Below, piece after piece: positions 53,140-63,004 of a stretch of DNA of 64,000 nucleotides. Numbering within the stretch: the first letter of the stretch is position 1; each line of letters begins with the position of its first letter. The notes below the pieces were generated by a model that had not been told where the DNA came from, did no database searches, and saw only the letters and a list, made by a program, of their open reading frames with translations. The DNA comes from CAWKGV01 sp963849305 (lineage in GTDB: Bacteria > Pseudomonadota > Alphaproteobacteria > Acetobacterales > Acetobacteraceae): positions 62,001 through 126,000 of the forward strand of contig CAWKGV010000007.1 in the NCBI GenBank assembly GCA_963849305.1, read 5' to 3'. The position numbers and the translations under genes are program-made.

Positions 53140-54648
53140 TCAAACCCCGCTTTGCTCCGATGTCCGACGCGCCCGCGCGGGTGTCGCGTGGACGTAGAGT
53201 TCGGCGCGGTCCTGCACCTTCTCGCGCGCGGGCGGGGGAGGGGGCAGTTCGTAGGCCACTGGTTTGGCGTGATCGGCGACCAGTGCGTCCGGGTTGTAAA
53301 TCTTGCTGAACTCGAACATGCTGCGGATGAAATTCGTCTGTCCGCGCAGCAGCAGCCGGGCGAACACGCCCGAAGACTCCCAGAGCGTGTGCAGCCCGAG
53401 ATGCTTGCGGTTCAGCACCTGCTGGGTGGTCACCAGCTCCCGATAGAACTCTTCTAGCGGCAGCTTGGTCGGCAGCACGCAGTGCTGGATGTCGAACAGC
53501 CGGTAGTCGCGCGAGGTGAGCCGCCGGGCCTCCGTCATCCAGGTTTCGGTCCCGGGATAGGGCGTGTTCACGCTGAGGTTCACCACCTCGGGGATCTCCA
53601 GGCACCATTTGCGCACGGTCTCGAAGCGAGCATGGTCCCAGTCCGGGTCGGCGATGATGTTGATGGCCACATTGATGCCGAGCGAGCGGGCGAACTCCAG
53701 CGCCTCGAAGTTGCTGCTGAGCGGCACGCGCTTGCGGAACTTCTTCAGCCCCTCCTCGTCGATCGCCTCTAGGCCGAGAAACATCAGCTTGAGGCCGAGC
53801 TTCTGCCATCGCTCGAACACCTCGCGATGGCGCAGCAGCACGTCGCCTCGCGTTTCCAGGTAGTATTTCTTGCGGATGCCGCGTCGCTCGATCTCGTCGG
53901 CGATCGCTATGCCGTGCTCGGCGCGGACGAACGCCACGTCATCGACGATGAACACGCCCGGCTCACGGATCGCCGCCAGATCCTCGCCGATCTTCGCCGG
54001 GCTCTTCAGCCGGTAGCTGCGGCCGTAGAACGTCCAGGCGCTGCAAAACGAGCAGTCCCACGGACAGCCGCGCGAGAACTCGATCGAGGCGCAGGGATCG
54101 AGCGTGCCAATGAAATATTTGCGCCGGTGACGCAGCAGATGCCGTGCCGGTTGCAGCGCATCGAGGTCGTCGGCGAACACCGGAGGCGGCCCGTCGCCGT
54201 CCGGCGTCACGGCGCCGGGCACCGTGACCGGGGCTCGGCCTGCCTCGACCGCCGCCAGGAAAGCGGGCAGCACCGCCTCGCCCTCGCCCTTCAGCACGCA
54301 GTCAATCGCTCCCCCGGCGTGCTCCAGCATCGGCCCCGCGGTAAACGAGACGCTGTGCCCGCCGACCACGAACAGAACGCCCGGCTGGCGACGCTTGGTC
54401 TCCTTCGCCAGATCAACGATTTCCGGAACGTTGGCCAGATAGTTGCAGGAAAATGCGATCACGTCGGGCCTGAAGTCGGCCAAGGCCGCGAAGTAATCCG
54501 TGTGCGCCTCCGCCTGCAGGTCGACCAAGCGCACCTCGTGCCCATCGCGCAGCACGGCGGCCGCGACCAGTTCGAGGCCCAGCGGCTCCAAGCGCAGGAA
54601 CACCTTTGTGTACATTAGCGGACCGGGATGGACGGCCAGAACCCTCAT
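53140..54648 (-). CDS. hpnR: Hopanoid C-3 methylase (B12-binding radical SAM)
   Basis: The 502-residue protein begins MRVLAVHPGPLMYTKVFLRL and LGLELVAAAVLRDGHEVRLV, the cobalamin-binding domain of HpnR. The radical SAM core has FSRGCPWDCSFCSAWTFYG with the CxxxCxxC cluster motif near 195-202. VFIVDDVAF, YYLETRGDVLLRH and NTPYPGTETWMTEARRLTSR follow, all family landmarks. It adds a methyl group at C-3 of hopanoids, a modification known from acetic acid bacteria and methanotrophs. The ATG at 54648 gives family length. It is divergent from the acyl-CoA dehydrogenase genes. The C-terminal tail is Pro/Arg-rich. Confidence 0.92.
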   Translation of the reverse strand: MRVLAVHPGPLMYTKVFLRLEPLGLELVAAAVLRDGHEVRLVDLQAEAHTDYFAALADFRPDVIAFSCNYLANVPEIVDLAKETKRRQPGVLFVVGGHSVSFTAGPMLEHAGGAIDCVLKGEGEAVLPAFLAAVEAGRAPVTVPGAVTPDGDGPPPVFADDLDALQPARHLLRHRRKYFIGTLDPCASIEFSRGCPWDCSFCSAWTFYGRSYRLKSPAKIGEDLAAIREPGVFIVDDVAFVRAEHGIAIADEIERRGIRKKYYLETRGDVLLRHREVFERWQKLGLKLMFLGLEAIDEEGLKKFRKRVPLSSNFEALEFARSLGINVAINIIADPDWDHARFETVRKWCLEIPEVVNLSVNTPYPGTETWMTEARRLTSRDYRLFDIQHCVLPTKLPLEEFYRELVTTQQVLNRKHLGLHTLWESSGVFARLLLRGQTNFIRSMFEFSKIYNPDALVADHAKPVAYELPPPPPAREKVQDRAELYVHATPARARRTSEQSGV

Positions 54649-54819
54649 CGTGCGATCCTCCGGTTTGCTTCTGTCGGGAGTGGTCCAGACCGCCGGAGGC
54701 TGCAACCGGAGTAATGCCCTCCTCCTGCCCTTGTGATTATTCGTGCCCGGCCCGGTTGCCGCCGCCTCGCTGAATTGCGAGGGTTGAGCACTTGCCGGCC
54801 ACGGGAGGGGAAAGACGAA

Positions 54820-56023
54820 ATGGACCTGCGCTTTACGCCGGAAGAGGCCGCGTTTCGCGAGGAGGTACGCGGCTTCGTCCGCGCAAGTCTGCCGGCCGAC
54901 ATCCGCGAGCGGATGCGGCTGGGTCTCGCGCCCCGCAAGCAAGACACCGTCGCCTGGCAGCGCATCCTGAACCGCAAGGGCTGGGCCGCGTATTCCTGGC
55001 CAAAGGAGTATGGCGGTCCGGGCTGGAGTCCGATCCAGCGCATGATCTTCCTCGACGAGAATGCGCTCGCCCCGGCGCCCGATCTATCGCCGTTCAACAT
55101 CACCTTGATCGGCCCGGTCCTGATCCAGTTCGGCACCGAGGCGCAGCGGAAGCAATTCCTGCCCCGCGCCGCCAACCTCGACCACTGGTGGTGCCAGGGG
55201 TTTTCGGAGCCCGGCGCGGGCTCCGACCTCGCGGCGCTGAGAACCACTGCGCGACGCGACGGCGATTACTACATCCTTAACGGTTCGAAGATCTGGACCT
55301 CCACCGCGCATTGGGCGGATTGGTGCTTCCTGCTCGCGCGCACCGACCCGAATGCGGCGAAGAAGCAGGAAGGCATTTCGTTCCTGCTGCTCGATATGAG
55401 GACGCCTGGCATCACCGTCCGCCCGATCATCGCGATCGACGGCGCGCATCACCTGAACGAAATGTTCTTCGACGACGTGAAGGTGCCGGTCGAGATGCGA
55501 GTCCACGCGGAAAACCGCGGCTGGGACGTGGCGAAATTCCTGCTCGGCAACGAACGGGTCGGGATCGCACAGCTCGGCAAGTCGAGGGAGCGCGTCGGCG
55601 CGGCCAGGGCGGTCGCACCAGGTGCGCACGGGGCCGGGTCGGCTCGTCGAGGACCATGGCTTCCAGGGCCGCGCGGCGCAGCTCGAGGTGGACATGACGG
55701 CGCTGGAGATCACCCAGTATCGCGTGGTCTCGGACTTGGCCAAGCAGCAGGACGGGCGGCCCGATCCGCTCTCCTCGGTGCTGAAGGTCCGCGGCACCGA
55801 GCTGTTGCAGGCAACCACCGAATTGGCGATGGATGCCGCCGGGCCGCTGGCGATGCCGCTTTGGGCGCGCGAGTTGTCCGCATTCGCGAACCAGCCCGAC
55901 GAGTTGGCCCTATCCGCCGAGCAGGCCACACGGGAGTATCTGTTGCTGCGCGCCGCCTCGATCTATGGTGGCACCAACGAAATTCAGAAGAACATCTTGG
56001 CCAAGGCAGTATTGCGGCTTTGA
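54820..56023 (+). pseudogene. Acyl-CoA dehydrogenase (PimC-like large subunit), frameshifted
   Basis: The protein begins MDLRFTPEEAAFREEVRGF and carries WWCQGFSEPGAGSDLA, ILNGSKIWTSTAHWADWCF and, in a second frame, GRPDPLSSVLKVRG and the C-terminal RAASIYGGTNEIQKNILAKA. The frame breaks near 55618 (AARAVA then QVRTGPGRLVEDHGF) and the true end is at 56023. Its intact paralogue follows at 56132 with the same layout. Start chosen for a GGGAGGGG site. It resembles the large subunit of pimeloyl-CoA dehydrogenase. The catalytic Glu region is close to the break. It may be a sequencing error or a decayed duplicate. Confidence 0.85.
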
Positions 56024-56131
56024 TGCCCAAGGCCGGCATCCGGTCAGGCCGGAGGTTTTGACCCCTTAAGCCGGTTGCTGAGATCGGACCGCCCTGCCAG
56101 ACTCGATTTCCAGCGGCAAAGGAGCGAAACG

Positions 56132-57337
56132 ATGGACTTGCGCTATACTCCGGAGGAAATTGCGTTCCGGGACCAGGTCCGCACGTTCATCCGCGACCGT
56201 CTTCCCTCCGACATCCGCGAGCGAATGCGGCTTGGCTACACCCCGCGCAAGCAAGACACGGTCGCATGGCAGCGGATCTTGAACCAGAAAGGCTGGGCCT
56301 GCCCGAACTGGCCGAAGGAATACGGCGGCACCGGCTGGACCCCGGTGCAGCGCATGATCTTCCTCGAAGAGAACCTGAAGGCGCCGGCGCCCGAGCTGTC
56401 CTCGTTCGCCATCACCATGATCGGGCCGGTGCTGATCCAGTTCGGCACCGAAGAACAGAAGAAGCGGTTCCTGGCGCGCGCCGCTAATCTCGACGACTGG
56501 TGGTGCCAAGGCTTCTCCGAGCCCGGCGCCGGTTCCGATCTGGCCTCGCTCAAGACCTCGGCCAAGCGCGTGAACGGGCATTACGTGGTGAACGGCTCGA
56601 AGATCTGGACCTCCACCGCGCATTACGCCGATTGGTGTTTCGTGCTCGCGCGCACCAATCCGAACGCGGCCAAGCGACAGGAGGGCATCTCGTTCCTGCT
56701 CGTGGATATGAAAACGCCGGGCATCACTGTGCGCCCGATCGTCTCGATCGACGGCGCGCATCATCTGAACGAAGTGTTCTTCGATGATGTAAAGGTGCCG
56801 CTGGAGATGCGCGTGCACGAGGAGAACCGGGGCTGGGACGTCGCCAAATACTTGCTCGGCAACGAGCGCACCGGCATCGCACGGCTCGGGAAAAGCAAGG
56901 AACGTGTCGCCGCGGCCAAGCAAATGGCGCGCGAGATCCGCGCGGGTGGCCGGCCGCTGATCGAGGACGCGGCATTCCGCCAGCGCGTGGCACAGCTCGA
57001 AGTGGACATGAAGGCGCTGGAGATCACCCAGTTCCGCGTCGTCTCGGCATACGATAAACAGCGCGACGGCCGGCCCGATCCGCTGTCGTCGGTGCTGAAG
57101 GTGAAGGGCACGGAGCTGCTGCAAGCCACCACCGAGTTGGCGATGGATGTCGGCGGGCCGCTGGCCATGCCGATCTGGGCGCAAGAGTTGGCGGCGATGG
57201 CGAACGAACCCGACGTGCTCGCGGAAATGGCCGAGCAATCCACTGGCAACTACCTGTTCCTGCGCGCCGCCTCGATCTACGGCGGCACGAACGAAATCCA
57301 GAAAAACATCCTCTCCAAAGCGGTGCTGAGGCTCTGA
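56132..57337 (+). CDS. Acyl-CoA dehydrogenase, PimC-like large subunit
   Basis: The 401-residue flavoenzyme begins MDLRYTPEEIAFRDQVRTF and has WWCQGFSEPGAGSDLASL, VNGSKIWTSTAHYADWCF, GAHHLNEVFFDDVKVP and the C-terminal RAASIYGGTNEIQKNILSKA that closes over FAD. It has an AAAGGAG site ahead of the ATG. It resembles the large subunit of pimeloyl-CoA dehydrogenase (dicarboxylic or cyclic-acid degradation). Its TGA overlaps the ATG of the small-subunit gene, so the two are coupled and probably form a heterotetramer. It is a close tandem copy of the gene at 54820. Confidence 0.92.
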   Translation: MDLRYTPEEIAFRDQVRTFIRDRLPSDIRERMRLGYTPRKQDTVAWQRILNQKGWACPNWPKEYGGTGWTPVQRMIFLEENLKAPAPELSSFAITMIGPVLIQFGTEEQKKRFLARAANLDDWWCQGFSEPGAGSDLASLKTSAKRVNGHYVVNGSKIWTSTAHYADWCFVLARTNPNAAKRQEGISFLLVDMKTPGITVRPIVSIDGAHHLNEVFFDDVKVPLEMRVHEENRGWDVAKYLLGNERTGIARLGKSKERVAAAKQMAREIRAGGRPLIEDAAFRQRVAQLEVDMKALEITQFRVVSAYDKQRDGRPDPLSSVLKVKGTELLQATTELAMDVGGPLAMPIWAQELAAMANEPDVLAEMAEQSTGNYLFLRAASIYGGTNEIQKNILSKAVLRL

Positions 57338-58473
57338 TGGACTTCGAACTCACCGACGAGCAGCGGCTGCTGAAGGACAGCGTCGATCGGCTCGTGGCGG
57401 ACCACTACTCGTTCGACCAGCGCAAGAACTACCTCAAGGAACCGGCGGGTTGGAGTGCCGATCTCTGGGGCCGCTACGCCGAGCTTGGCTTGCTCGGCCT
57501 GCCATTCGCCGAGGAGTACGGCGGCTTCGGCGGGGGACCGGTCGAGGTGATGCTGGTGATGGAGGCGCTCGGCCGGGCGCTGGCGCTGGAACCCTATCTT
57601 GCAACGGTCGTGCTGGCCGGCACGGCGATCCGGCTGGCGGGCAACTCCGCGCAACGCAACGAAATCCTGCCCGCCGTTGCCGAGGGGCGCATGAAGCTCG
57701 CCTTCGCGCATGGCGAGCGCCAGGCGCGCTACGACCTGACCGACGTGATGACCACGGCCAAGCGCAACGTCAGCGGCTGGGTGCTGGATGGGGCGAAAAG
57801 CGTGGTCCCGCATGGCGACTCGGCGGACAAAATTGTAGTCAGCGCGCGCACTGGCGGGGGGCAGGACGATGCCCAGGGCATCACGCTTTTCTTGGTGGAC
57901 GCCAGGGCCGATGGGCTGGCCCGGCGCGGCTATGCGCTACGCGACGAGACCCGCGCCGCCGAGCTATCACTCACCAATGTCGCCGTGGGGGAGAGCGATA
58001 TGCTCGGCGCGATCGGAAACGGCTTCCCGCTCGTTGAGCGGGTGATGGAGGCGGGCATCGCCGCGATGGGCGGGGAGGCGGTCGGGGCCATGGAGGCTAT
58101 GCACGCCATGACGCTCGACTACTCTCGTACCCGCGAGCAGTTTGGGCGTCCGATCGGGCAGAACCAGGTGGTGCAGCACCGGCTCGCCGAGATGCTGATG
58201 TCCATGGAGCAGGGCCGCAGCATGTCGATGCTGGCGACGATCAGCGTCGAGGAAAGCGACCCAGCCGAGCGCACGCGCAGCATCTCGATGGCCAAGGTCG
58301 GTTATGGTCAGGCCGCGCGCTTCGTTTCACAGCAGGCGATCCAATTGCATGGCGGCATCGGCATGACCGAGGAATACGCCGTAGGCCATTTCTTCCGCCG
58401 CTGCATGGTGATCGAGCACACCTTCGGCGACACGGCCCATCATCTGGCCCGCTTGGCCGCTCAGGTGCAATGA
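57337..58473 (+). CDS. Acyl-CoA dehydrogenase, PimD-like small subunit
   Basis: The 378-residue protein begins MDFELTDEQRLLKDSVDRL and has LGLLGLPFAEEYGGFGGGPV, AFAHGERQARYDLTDV and the C-terminal QQAIQLHGGIGMTEEYAVGH, the FAD-contact block of acyl-CoA dehydrogenases. It lacks the usual TGSKxWIT box in its normal form (here LDGAKSVVPHGDSAD), typical of the small subunit of PimCD-type heteromers. Its start shares a base with the upstream stop. The pair should introduce a double bond into a CoA ester. Confidence 0.9.
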   Translation: MDFELTDEQRLLKDSVDRLVADHYSFDQRKNYLKEPAGWSADLWGRYAELGLLGLPFAEEYGGFGGGPVEVMLVMEALGRALALEPYLATVVLAGTAIRLAGNSAQRNEILPAVAEGRMKLAFAHGERQARYDLTDVMTTAKRNVSGWVLDGAKSVVPHGDSADKIVVSARTGGGQDDAQGITLFLVDARADGLARRGYALRDETRAAELSLTNVAVGESDMLGAIGNGFPLVERVMEAGIAAMGGEAVGAMEAMHAMTLDYSRTREQFGRPIGQNQVVQHRLAEMLMSMEQGRSMSMLATISVEESDPAERTRSISMAKVGYGQAARFVSQQAIQLHGGIGMTEEYAVGHFFRRCMVIEHTFGDTAHHLARLAAQVQ

Positions 58474-58583
58474 GCGGAGCGCCCGCCGCGTCCGGGAAGC
58501 GCGACGGAAACTTTGTCCCGCGCGATGCGTGGCGGGTCTGCCGCCACAAGCGACCTCCGAGCGGGCTAGAGTGAGATTCGTTC

Positions 58584-59522
58584 TTGGCTGGAACGAGTCA
58601 TCTGGTCGCCCTCGCCGTCCCGATTGTCCGACCACACCACACCGGCTCGCGCCGGCGGCGCCAACTCGCGCCGTCGCTCGCCGTCTCGGCGCTATTGCAC
58701 GCGGGGCTGCTGGTGCTGGCCCTGATCCTCGCACACCGGCCGATCCATCCGCCCGAATCGGAGTGGCTACCGCCGCCTTCATTCGACATGATGTTCGAGG
58801 GCGGGGCTCCGCAATCGCCTTCGGTGCCGAACCCAGCGCCGAAATCCTCGAAACTACCAGCCTCACCGGCCGCGAAACCACCTGCCACGGCATCGCGCTC
58901 CGTGCCGGTGGCGCCTCCCCGGCCACTGCCACCACCGACCCGCGCTTCTCCCGCACCTGAGCTGCCGTCTGAGCCGGCCAAACCCGAAACGTACTTGCCG
59001 CTGCCGCCACTGTCTTCGCCCGCCGAACCCACGCCGGCCCGGCCAGCCCCGCAGGCTTCCAGGCCAAGCCGCGGGACCTCAACCTTCCCGGGTGCGATGA
59101 CCTTCTCGCTCGGCCGCCCGCTCACCGCGCCCTCGGCCCGGCCGCGCAACTCGCGCGGGATCGAACTGTCCTTCGCCCCGCCGGACGGCGGATCGGACAG
59201 CCTGCAAATCTATGGCCGCTCAGACAGCAAGGAGGTCGGCCCGGACTGGTACAATGCCTTTGCCGCCTGGTGGGACCGGCACGGCTATTACCCGTCTCAG
59301 GCCGGCCAAAACGGCGAAAGCGGCGACGTGACGCTTGATCTGGTGATCAAGCGCAACGGTGATGTGCAGTCGGTGGCGCTCGCGGATCGCTCGGGCTCGC
59401 AATGGCTCGACATGGCAGCGCTTGCGGTGTTCCGCGGCGCGCGGCTGCCGGCGCTCCCCACCGATGCCGCGCCGACCGTGCCGCTGCACCTGACCATCCA
59501 CTACGTCATCATCCGCCGCTGA
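58584..59522 (+). CDS. TonB-like energy transducer protein
   Basis: The 312-residue protein has a short basic N-terminus, a single membrane span near residues 34-52 (AVSALLHAGLLVLALIL), a Pro-rich periplasmic spacer of about 100 residues (PPRPLPPPTRASPAPELPSE and similar) and a C-terminal TonB domain from about 235. That domain contains WWDRHGYYPSQAGQNG and DVTLDLVIKRNGDVQSVAL. It should pass the energy of the inner membrane to outer-membrane receptors, although no ExbB/ExbD or receptor lies nearby. The start is a TTG at 58584; no better start in frame is evident. Confidence 0.85.
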   Translation: MAGTSHLVALAVPIVRPHHTGSRRRRQLAPSLAVSALLHAGLLVLALILAHRPIHPPESEWLPPPSFDMMFEGGAPQSPSVPNPAPKSSKLPASPAAKPPATASRSVPVAPPRPLPPPTRASPAPELPSEPAKPETYLPLPPLSSPAEPTPARPAPQASRPSRGTSTFPGAMTFSLGRPLTAPSARPRNSRGIELSFAPPDGGSDSLQIYGRSDSKEVGPDWYNAFAAWWDRHGYYPSQAGQNGESGDVTLDLVIKRNGDVQSVALADRSGSQWLDMAALAVFRGARLPALPTDAAPTVPLHLTIHYVIIRR

Positions 59523-59602
59523 GTGCGAGCGCCGGCGTTCTGGGCAACTTTGTACTGGCGATGGACGTTGTGTAAGTTCCGGTCCAAGTGCAGGAGCCCC
59601 CC

Positions 59603-61870
59603 ATGCCCGCCTCTTTTCTTAGATCTCGGCTCCGCGAAGGCTCGCCCAATCCACGCGGAGCGACCTGGGACGGGCTCGGCGTGAATTTCTCGCTGTTCTC
59701 TGCGCACGCCGCCAAGGTCGAACTCTGCTTGTTCGACGACAGCGGCGAGACCGAACTGGAGCGGATCGAGCTTCCCGAATACACTGACGAGATCTTCCAC
59801 GGCTACCTGCCGGACGCGCGGCCTGGAACCATCTACGCCTACCGCGTGCACGGACCGTACGAGCCGGAGAACGGGCACCGGTTCAACCCCAACAAGCTGC
59901 TGTTAGACCCGTACGCGAAGGCGCATGTCGGGACGCCCAAATGGGATCACGCCTGCTTCGGCTACACGATCGGCGCGGAGGGCGACGACCTGACCTTCGA
60001 CGAGCGCGACAGCGCGCCGTTCGTGCAGAAATGCCGGGTGATCGACCCGGCTTTCACCTGGGGCCGCGAGCGCCGGCCGGAGATCCCCTGGGAACGCACC
60101 ATCATTTACGAGGCGCATGTGCGCGGCTTCACCAAGTGCCATCCGGCGCTACCGGAGCGTCTGCGCGGCACCTATGCCGGCCTGGGTCAAAAGGAGGTCG
60201 TGGACTACATCCGCTCGCTCGGCGTGACCTCGGTGGAGTTGTTGCCGATCCATTCCTTCGTCACCGACAGTTACCTGGTGGACAAGGGCCTGACCAACTA
60301 CTGGGGCTATAATACGATCGGCTTCTTCGCCCCGGATCAACGTTACGCCACTATTCCCACCTTCGTGTTCTCCGAGTTCAAGGAGATGGTGGCGCGCCTG
60401 CACGACGCCGGGCTGGAGGTGATCCTCGACGTCGTTTACAACCACACCGCTGAGGGTAACGAGCGTGGGCCGACCTTGTCGTTTCGAGGCATCGATAATG
60501 CCTCATATTATCGGCTCATGCCGGACCAGCCCCGCTACTACATTAACGATACCGGGACGGGAAACACGCTTGACCTGAGCCATCCGCGCGTGTTGCAGAT
60601 GGTCACCGACTCGCTGCGCTATTGGGTGACCGAAATGCACGTGGATGGTTTCCGCTTCGATCTTGGCACGATCCTGGCGCGCGAGAGCTACGGTTTCGAC
60701 GAAGGCGGCGGTTTCCTCGATAGCTGTTTGCAGGATCCGGTGCTGTCCTCGGTAAAGCTGATCGCCGAGCCCTGGGATATCGGCCCCGGCGGCTATCAGG
60801 TGGGCGGATTTCCGCCAGGCTGGGCGGAGTGGAATGACAAGTTCCGCGACACGCTGCGCGCCTTCTGGAAGGGCGACGAGGGCAAGTTGCCCGATCTCGC
60901 CACCAGACTGGCCGCGTCCGCCGATGCCTTCAACCGGCGCGGCCGCAAGCCATGGGCCAGCGTGAACTTCGTCACGGCGCATGACGGCTTCACGCTTAAT
61001 GACCTCGTTTCGTATAACGAGAAGCACAACGAGCTGAATGGCGAGGACAACCGCGACGGCAACTCCGACAACCTCTCCTGGAACTGCGGCGTGGAAGGTC
61101 CGACGGACGACCCGGACATCCTGGAGTTGCGCGAGCGGCAGAAGCGCAATTTCCTTGCTACGCTGTTGCTTTCCCAGGGCACGCCGATGCTGCTGGCCGG
61201 CGACGAGTTCGGCCGCACCCAGCAAGGCAACAACAATGCCTATTGTCAGGACAACGAGATCAGCTGGGTCGATTGGAACATCGGCGAGGATGGGACGGCG
61301 TTGATCGATTTCATCCGTAAGATAATCGCCATTCGTGGAGCGTTCCCGATCCTGCGGCGCAATCGCTTCCTGTCCGGGGAATACAACGCGGAACTCGACG
61401 TGAACGATGTGCGGTGGCTGACGCCAACCGCAACCGACATGACCGACGAGCAGTGGCAGGATGGCAACGCACGCTGCGTGGGAATGCTGATGGATGGGCG
61501 CGCGCAAGCGACGGGGATCAAGCGCCCTGCCATGGACGCCACCGCACTCCTGGTGCTCAACGCGCATCACGAAGCGGTGAAATTCGTTTTGCCCGAGGTA
61601 GCCGGTGGCAAAACCTGGCGTCGCCTGCTGGACACCAACCTACCTAGTGCGGAGGGCTCGATGCAGGCGAAAACCGGCGCAGAGATTGATGTGACCGGGC
61701 GCTCCGTGATGCTGTTCGCGTTGGTGCCCGATAGCCAACCTTCGGTCTCGCTGCGCCGGGCGGGTCAGGCACTGCGCCAGGTCGCCGAATCCCCCGTGAC
61801 GCCCCCGGTGGAGCGACAGTCAGAGCCACAAGAGGAGAGCGCGTCGGCGGCCGAGGCGTCGGCCGGCTGA
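59603..61870 (+). CDS. glgX: Glycogen debranching enzyme GlgX
   Basis: The 755-residue GH13 protein has an N-terminal carbohydrate-binding fold (GATWDGLGVNFSLFSAHAA), followed by the catalytic barrel. DVVYNHTAEGNERGPTLS, DGFRFDLGTILAR (nucleophile Asp near 352), LIAEPWDIGPGGYQVGGFPP (acid/base Glu near 388) and FVTAHDGFTLNDLVSYNEKH are all present. It removes short branches from limit dextrins during glycogen breakdown. The ATG at 59603 has GGAG at nine bases; the GTG at 59588 is less likely. No other glg genes are in the window. The C-terminal 60 residues are an Ala/Glu-rich extension. Confidence 0.95.
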   Translation: MPASFLRSRLREGSPNPRGATWDGLGVNFSLFSAHAAKVELCLFDDSGETELERIELPEYTDEIFHGYLPDARPGTIYAYRVHGPYEPENGHRFNPNKLLLDPYAKAHVGTPKWDHACFGYTIGAEGDDLTFDERDSAPFVQKCRVIDPAFTWGRERRPEIPWERTIIYEAHVRGFTKCHPALPERLRGTYAGLGQKEVVDYIRSLGVTSVELLPIHSFVTDSYLVDKGLTNYWGYNTIGFFAPDQRYATIPTFVFSEFKEMVARLHDAGLEVILDVVYNHTAEGNERGPTLSFRGIDNASYYRLMPDQPRYYINDTGTGNTLDLSHPRVLQMVTDSLRYWVTEMHVDGFRFDLGTILARESYGFDEGGGFLDSCLQDPVLSSVKLIAEPWDIGPGGYQVGGFPPGWAEWNDKFRDTLRAFWKGDEGKLPDLATRLAASADAFNRRGRKPWASVNFVTAHDGFTLNDLVSYNEKHNELNGEDNRDGNSDNLSWNCGVEGPTDDPDILELRERQKRNFLATLLLSQGTPMLLAGDEFGRTQQGNNNAYCQDNEISWVDWNIGEDGTALIDFIRKIIAIRGAFPILRRNRFLSGEYNAELDVNDVRWLTPTATDMTDEQWQDGNARCVGMLMDGRAQATGIKRPAMDATALLVLNAHHEAVKFVLPEVAGGKTWRRLLDTNLPSAEGSMQAKTGAEIDVTGRSVMLFALVPDSQPSVSLRRAGQALRQVAESPVTPPVERQSEPQEESASAAEASAG

Positions 61871-61893
61871 CACTGGTCTAAGCCAGCCCCGAA

Positions 61894-62697
61894 ATGCGTC
61901 CGGCAACGATAACGATTGACGGCAAGCGTCTTGAGGCCGGGTGGTGGGGTCCGACCCCGGACGCCGCCCCGACGCTCGTGCTTTTGCATGAGGGTCTGGG
62001 CTCCGTCGCCCTATGGCGCGGCTTTCCGGCCCTGCTGGCCACGACGACCGGTAGGGGCGTGCTCGCCTACTCGCGCTTCGGCTATGGCCACTCCGACCCG
62101 GTCTCGCTGCCGCGCCCGCTCGACTACATGCACCGCGAGGCGCTGGAGGTGCTGCCGCGCGTCCTGGACGCGGCCGGCGTGCGGCGCGCCGTGCTGATTG
62201 GCCACTCCGACGGCGCCTCGATCGCGGCGATTTACGTGGGCAGTCTACATGACGCACGAGTGCGCGGCTTGGTTCTTATGGCACCCCATTTCTTCGTGGA
62301 AGACATTTCGGTGACGAGCATCGCGGGGATGCTACGCGACTACGAGCACGGCGGCCTGCGCGCCCGGCTCGCCCGCCATCACACGGACGTCGATGGCGCA
62401 TTCAACGGCTGGACCGGGGCATGGCTGGACCCCGGGTTCCGCGCGAGCTTCGATCTGTCGCGGGAAGTTAGGAGCATCACTGTCCCGACTTTGATCCTCC
62501 AGGGCAGGGACGATCCATACGGCACCGATGCGCACGCCCGATTGGCCGAGCGCCTCGCGCGTGACGTGCGAACCGCGATGCTTACCGTCCGTCACTCCCC
62601 CCATGTCGAAGCGACGGTGGACTCCGTTACCGCCATTGCCGCCTTCGTGGCTCCCTTGCTTGGAGTGAAGGCGGCGGAACCCCGTGGCGCGCGCTAA
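61894..62697 (+). CDS. Alpha/beta hydrolase
   Basis: The 267-residue protein has LVLLHEGLGSVALWRGFP (oxyanion region), the nucleophile block VLIGHSDGASIAAIY near residues 106-120, LILQGRDDPYGT with the Asp and HSPHVEAT with the His. The motif GHSDGAS matches hydrolases acting on small esters or C-C bonds. It has no signal peptide and starts 23 bases after glgX, probably on the same transcript. Substrate unknown. Confidence 0.85.
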   Translation: MRPATITIDGKRLEAGWWGPTPDAAPTLVLLHEGLGSVALWRGFPALLATTTGRGVLAYSRFGYGHSDPVSLPRPLDYMHREALEVLPRVLDAAGVRRAVLIGHSDGASIAAIYVGSLHDARVRGLVLMAPHFFVEDISVTSIAGMLRDYEHGGLRARLARHHTDVDGAFNGWTGAWLDPGFRASFDLSREVRSITVPTLILQGRDDPYGTDAHARLAERLARDVRTAMLTVRHSPHVEATVDSVTAIAAFVAPLLGVKAAEPRGAR

Positions 62698-62698
62698 T

Positions 62699-62929
62699 CT
62701 AGCCTGTCAGCCGCCCCAGAATGTAGCCGATCCCCAGTGCGATTAGGGCGGACGTGAGCGGTTGGTCGCGGATCACTTCGCTCAAACGCGCGGCCTGCTC
62801 TTGAGCCTGGCCGGCCGCCTGGTTGTACACGCCCTTCGCCTGCGTCGTCGCGTCTCCGAGCGTCTCTCCGACGGTCTGCTGCGCACGGCCGGCCATATCG
62901 CGGGCCATGCCTTGGACCTTATCGCTCAT
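62699..62929 (-). CDS. CsbD-like stress protein
   Basis: The 76-residue protein starts SDKVQGMARDMAGRAQQTVG, a CsbD-type helical repeat, continues with Gln/Ala-rich helix and ends in a hydrophobic segment (TSALIALGIGYILGRLTG) that may anchor it in the membrane. The site GGAGATCGAGC precedes the ATG. CsbD-like proteins are usually general-stress induced. It ends one base from the convergent hydrolase gene. Confidence 0.85.
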   Translation of the reverse strand: MSDKVQGMARDMAGRAQQTVGETLGDATTQAKGVYNQAAGQAQEQAARLSEVIRDQPLTSALIALGIGYILGRLTG

Positions 62930-63004
62930 GCTCGATCTCCTTGATTAACCGGTCGATCCGATACGAACGAGTTTCGGCCGCCTCCGGTTCCAGCGGTCGA
63001 ACCA

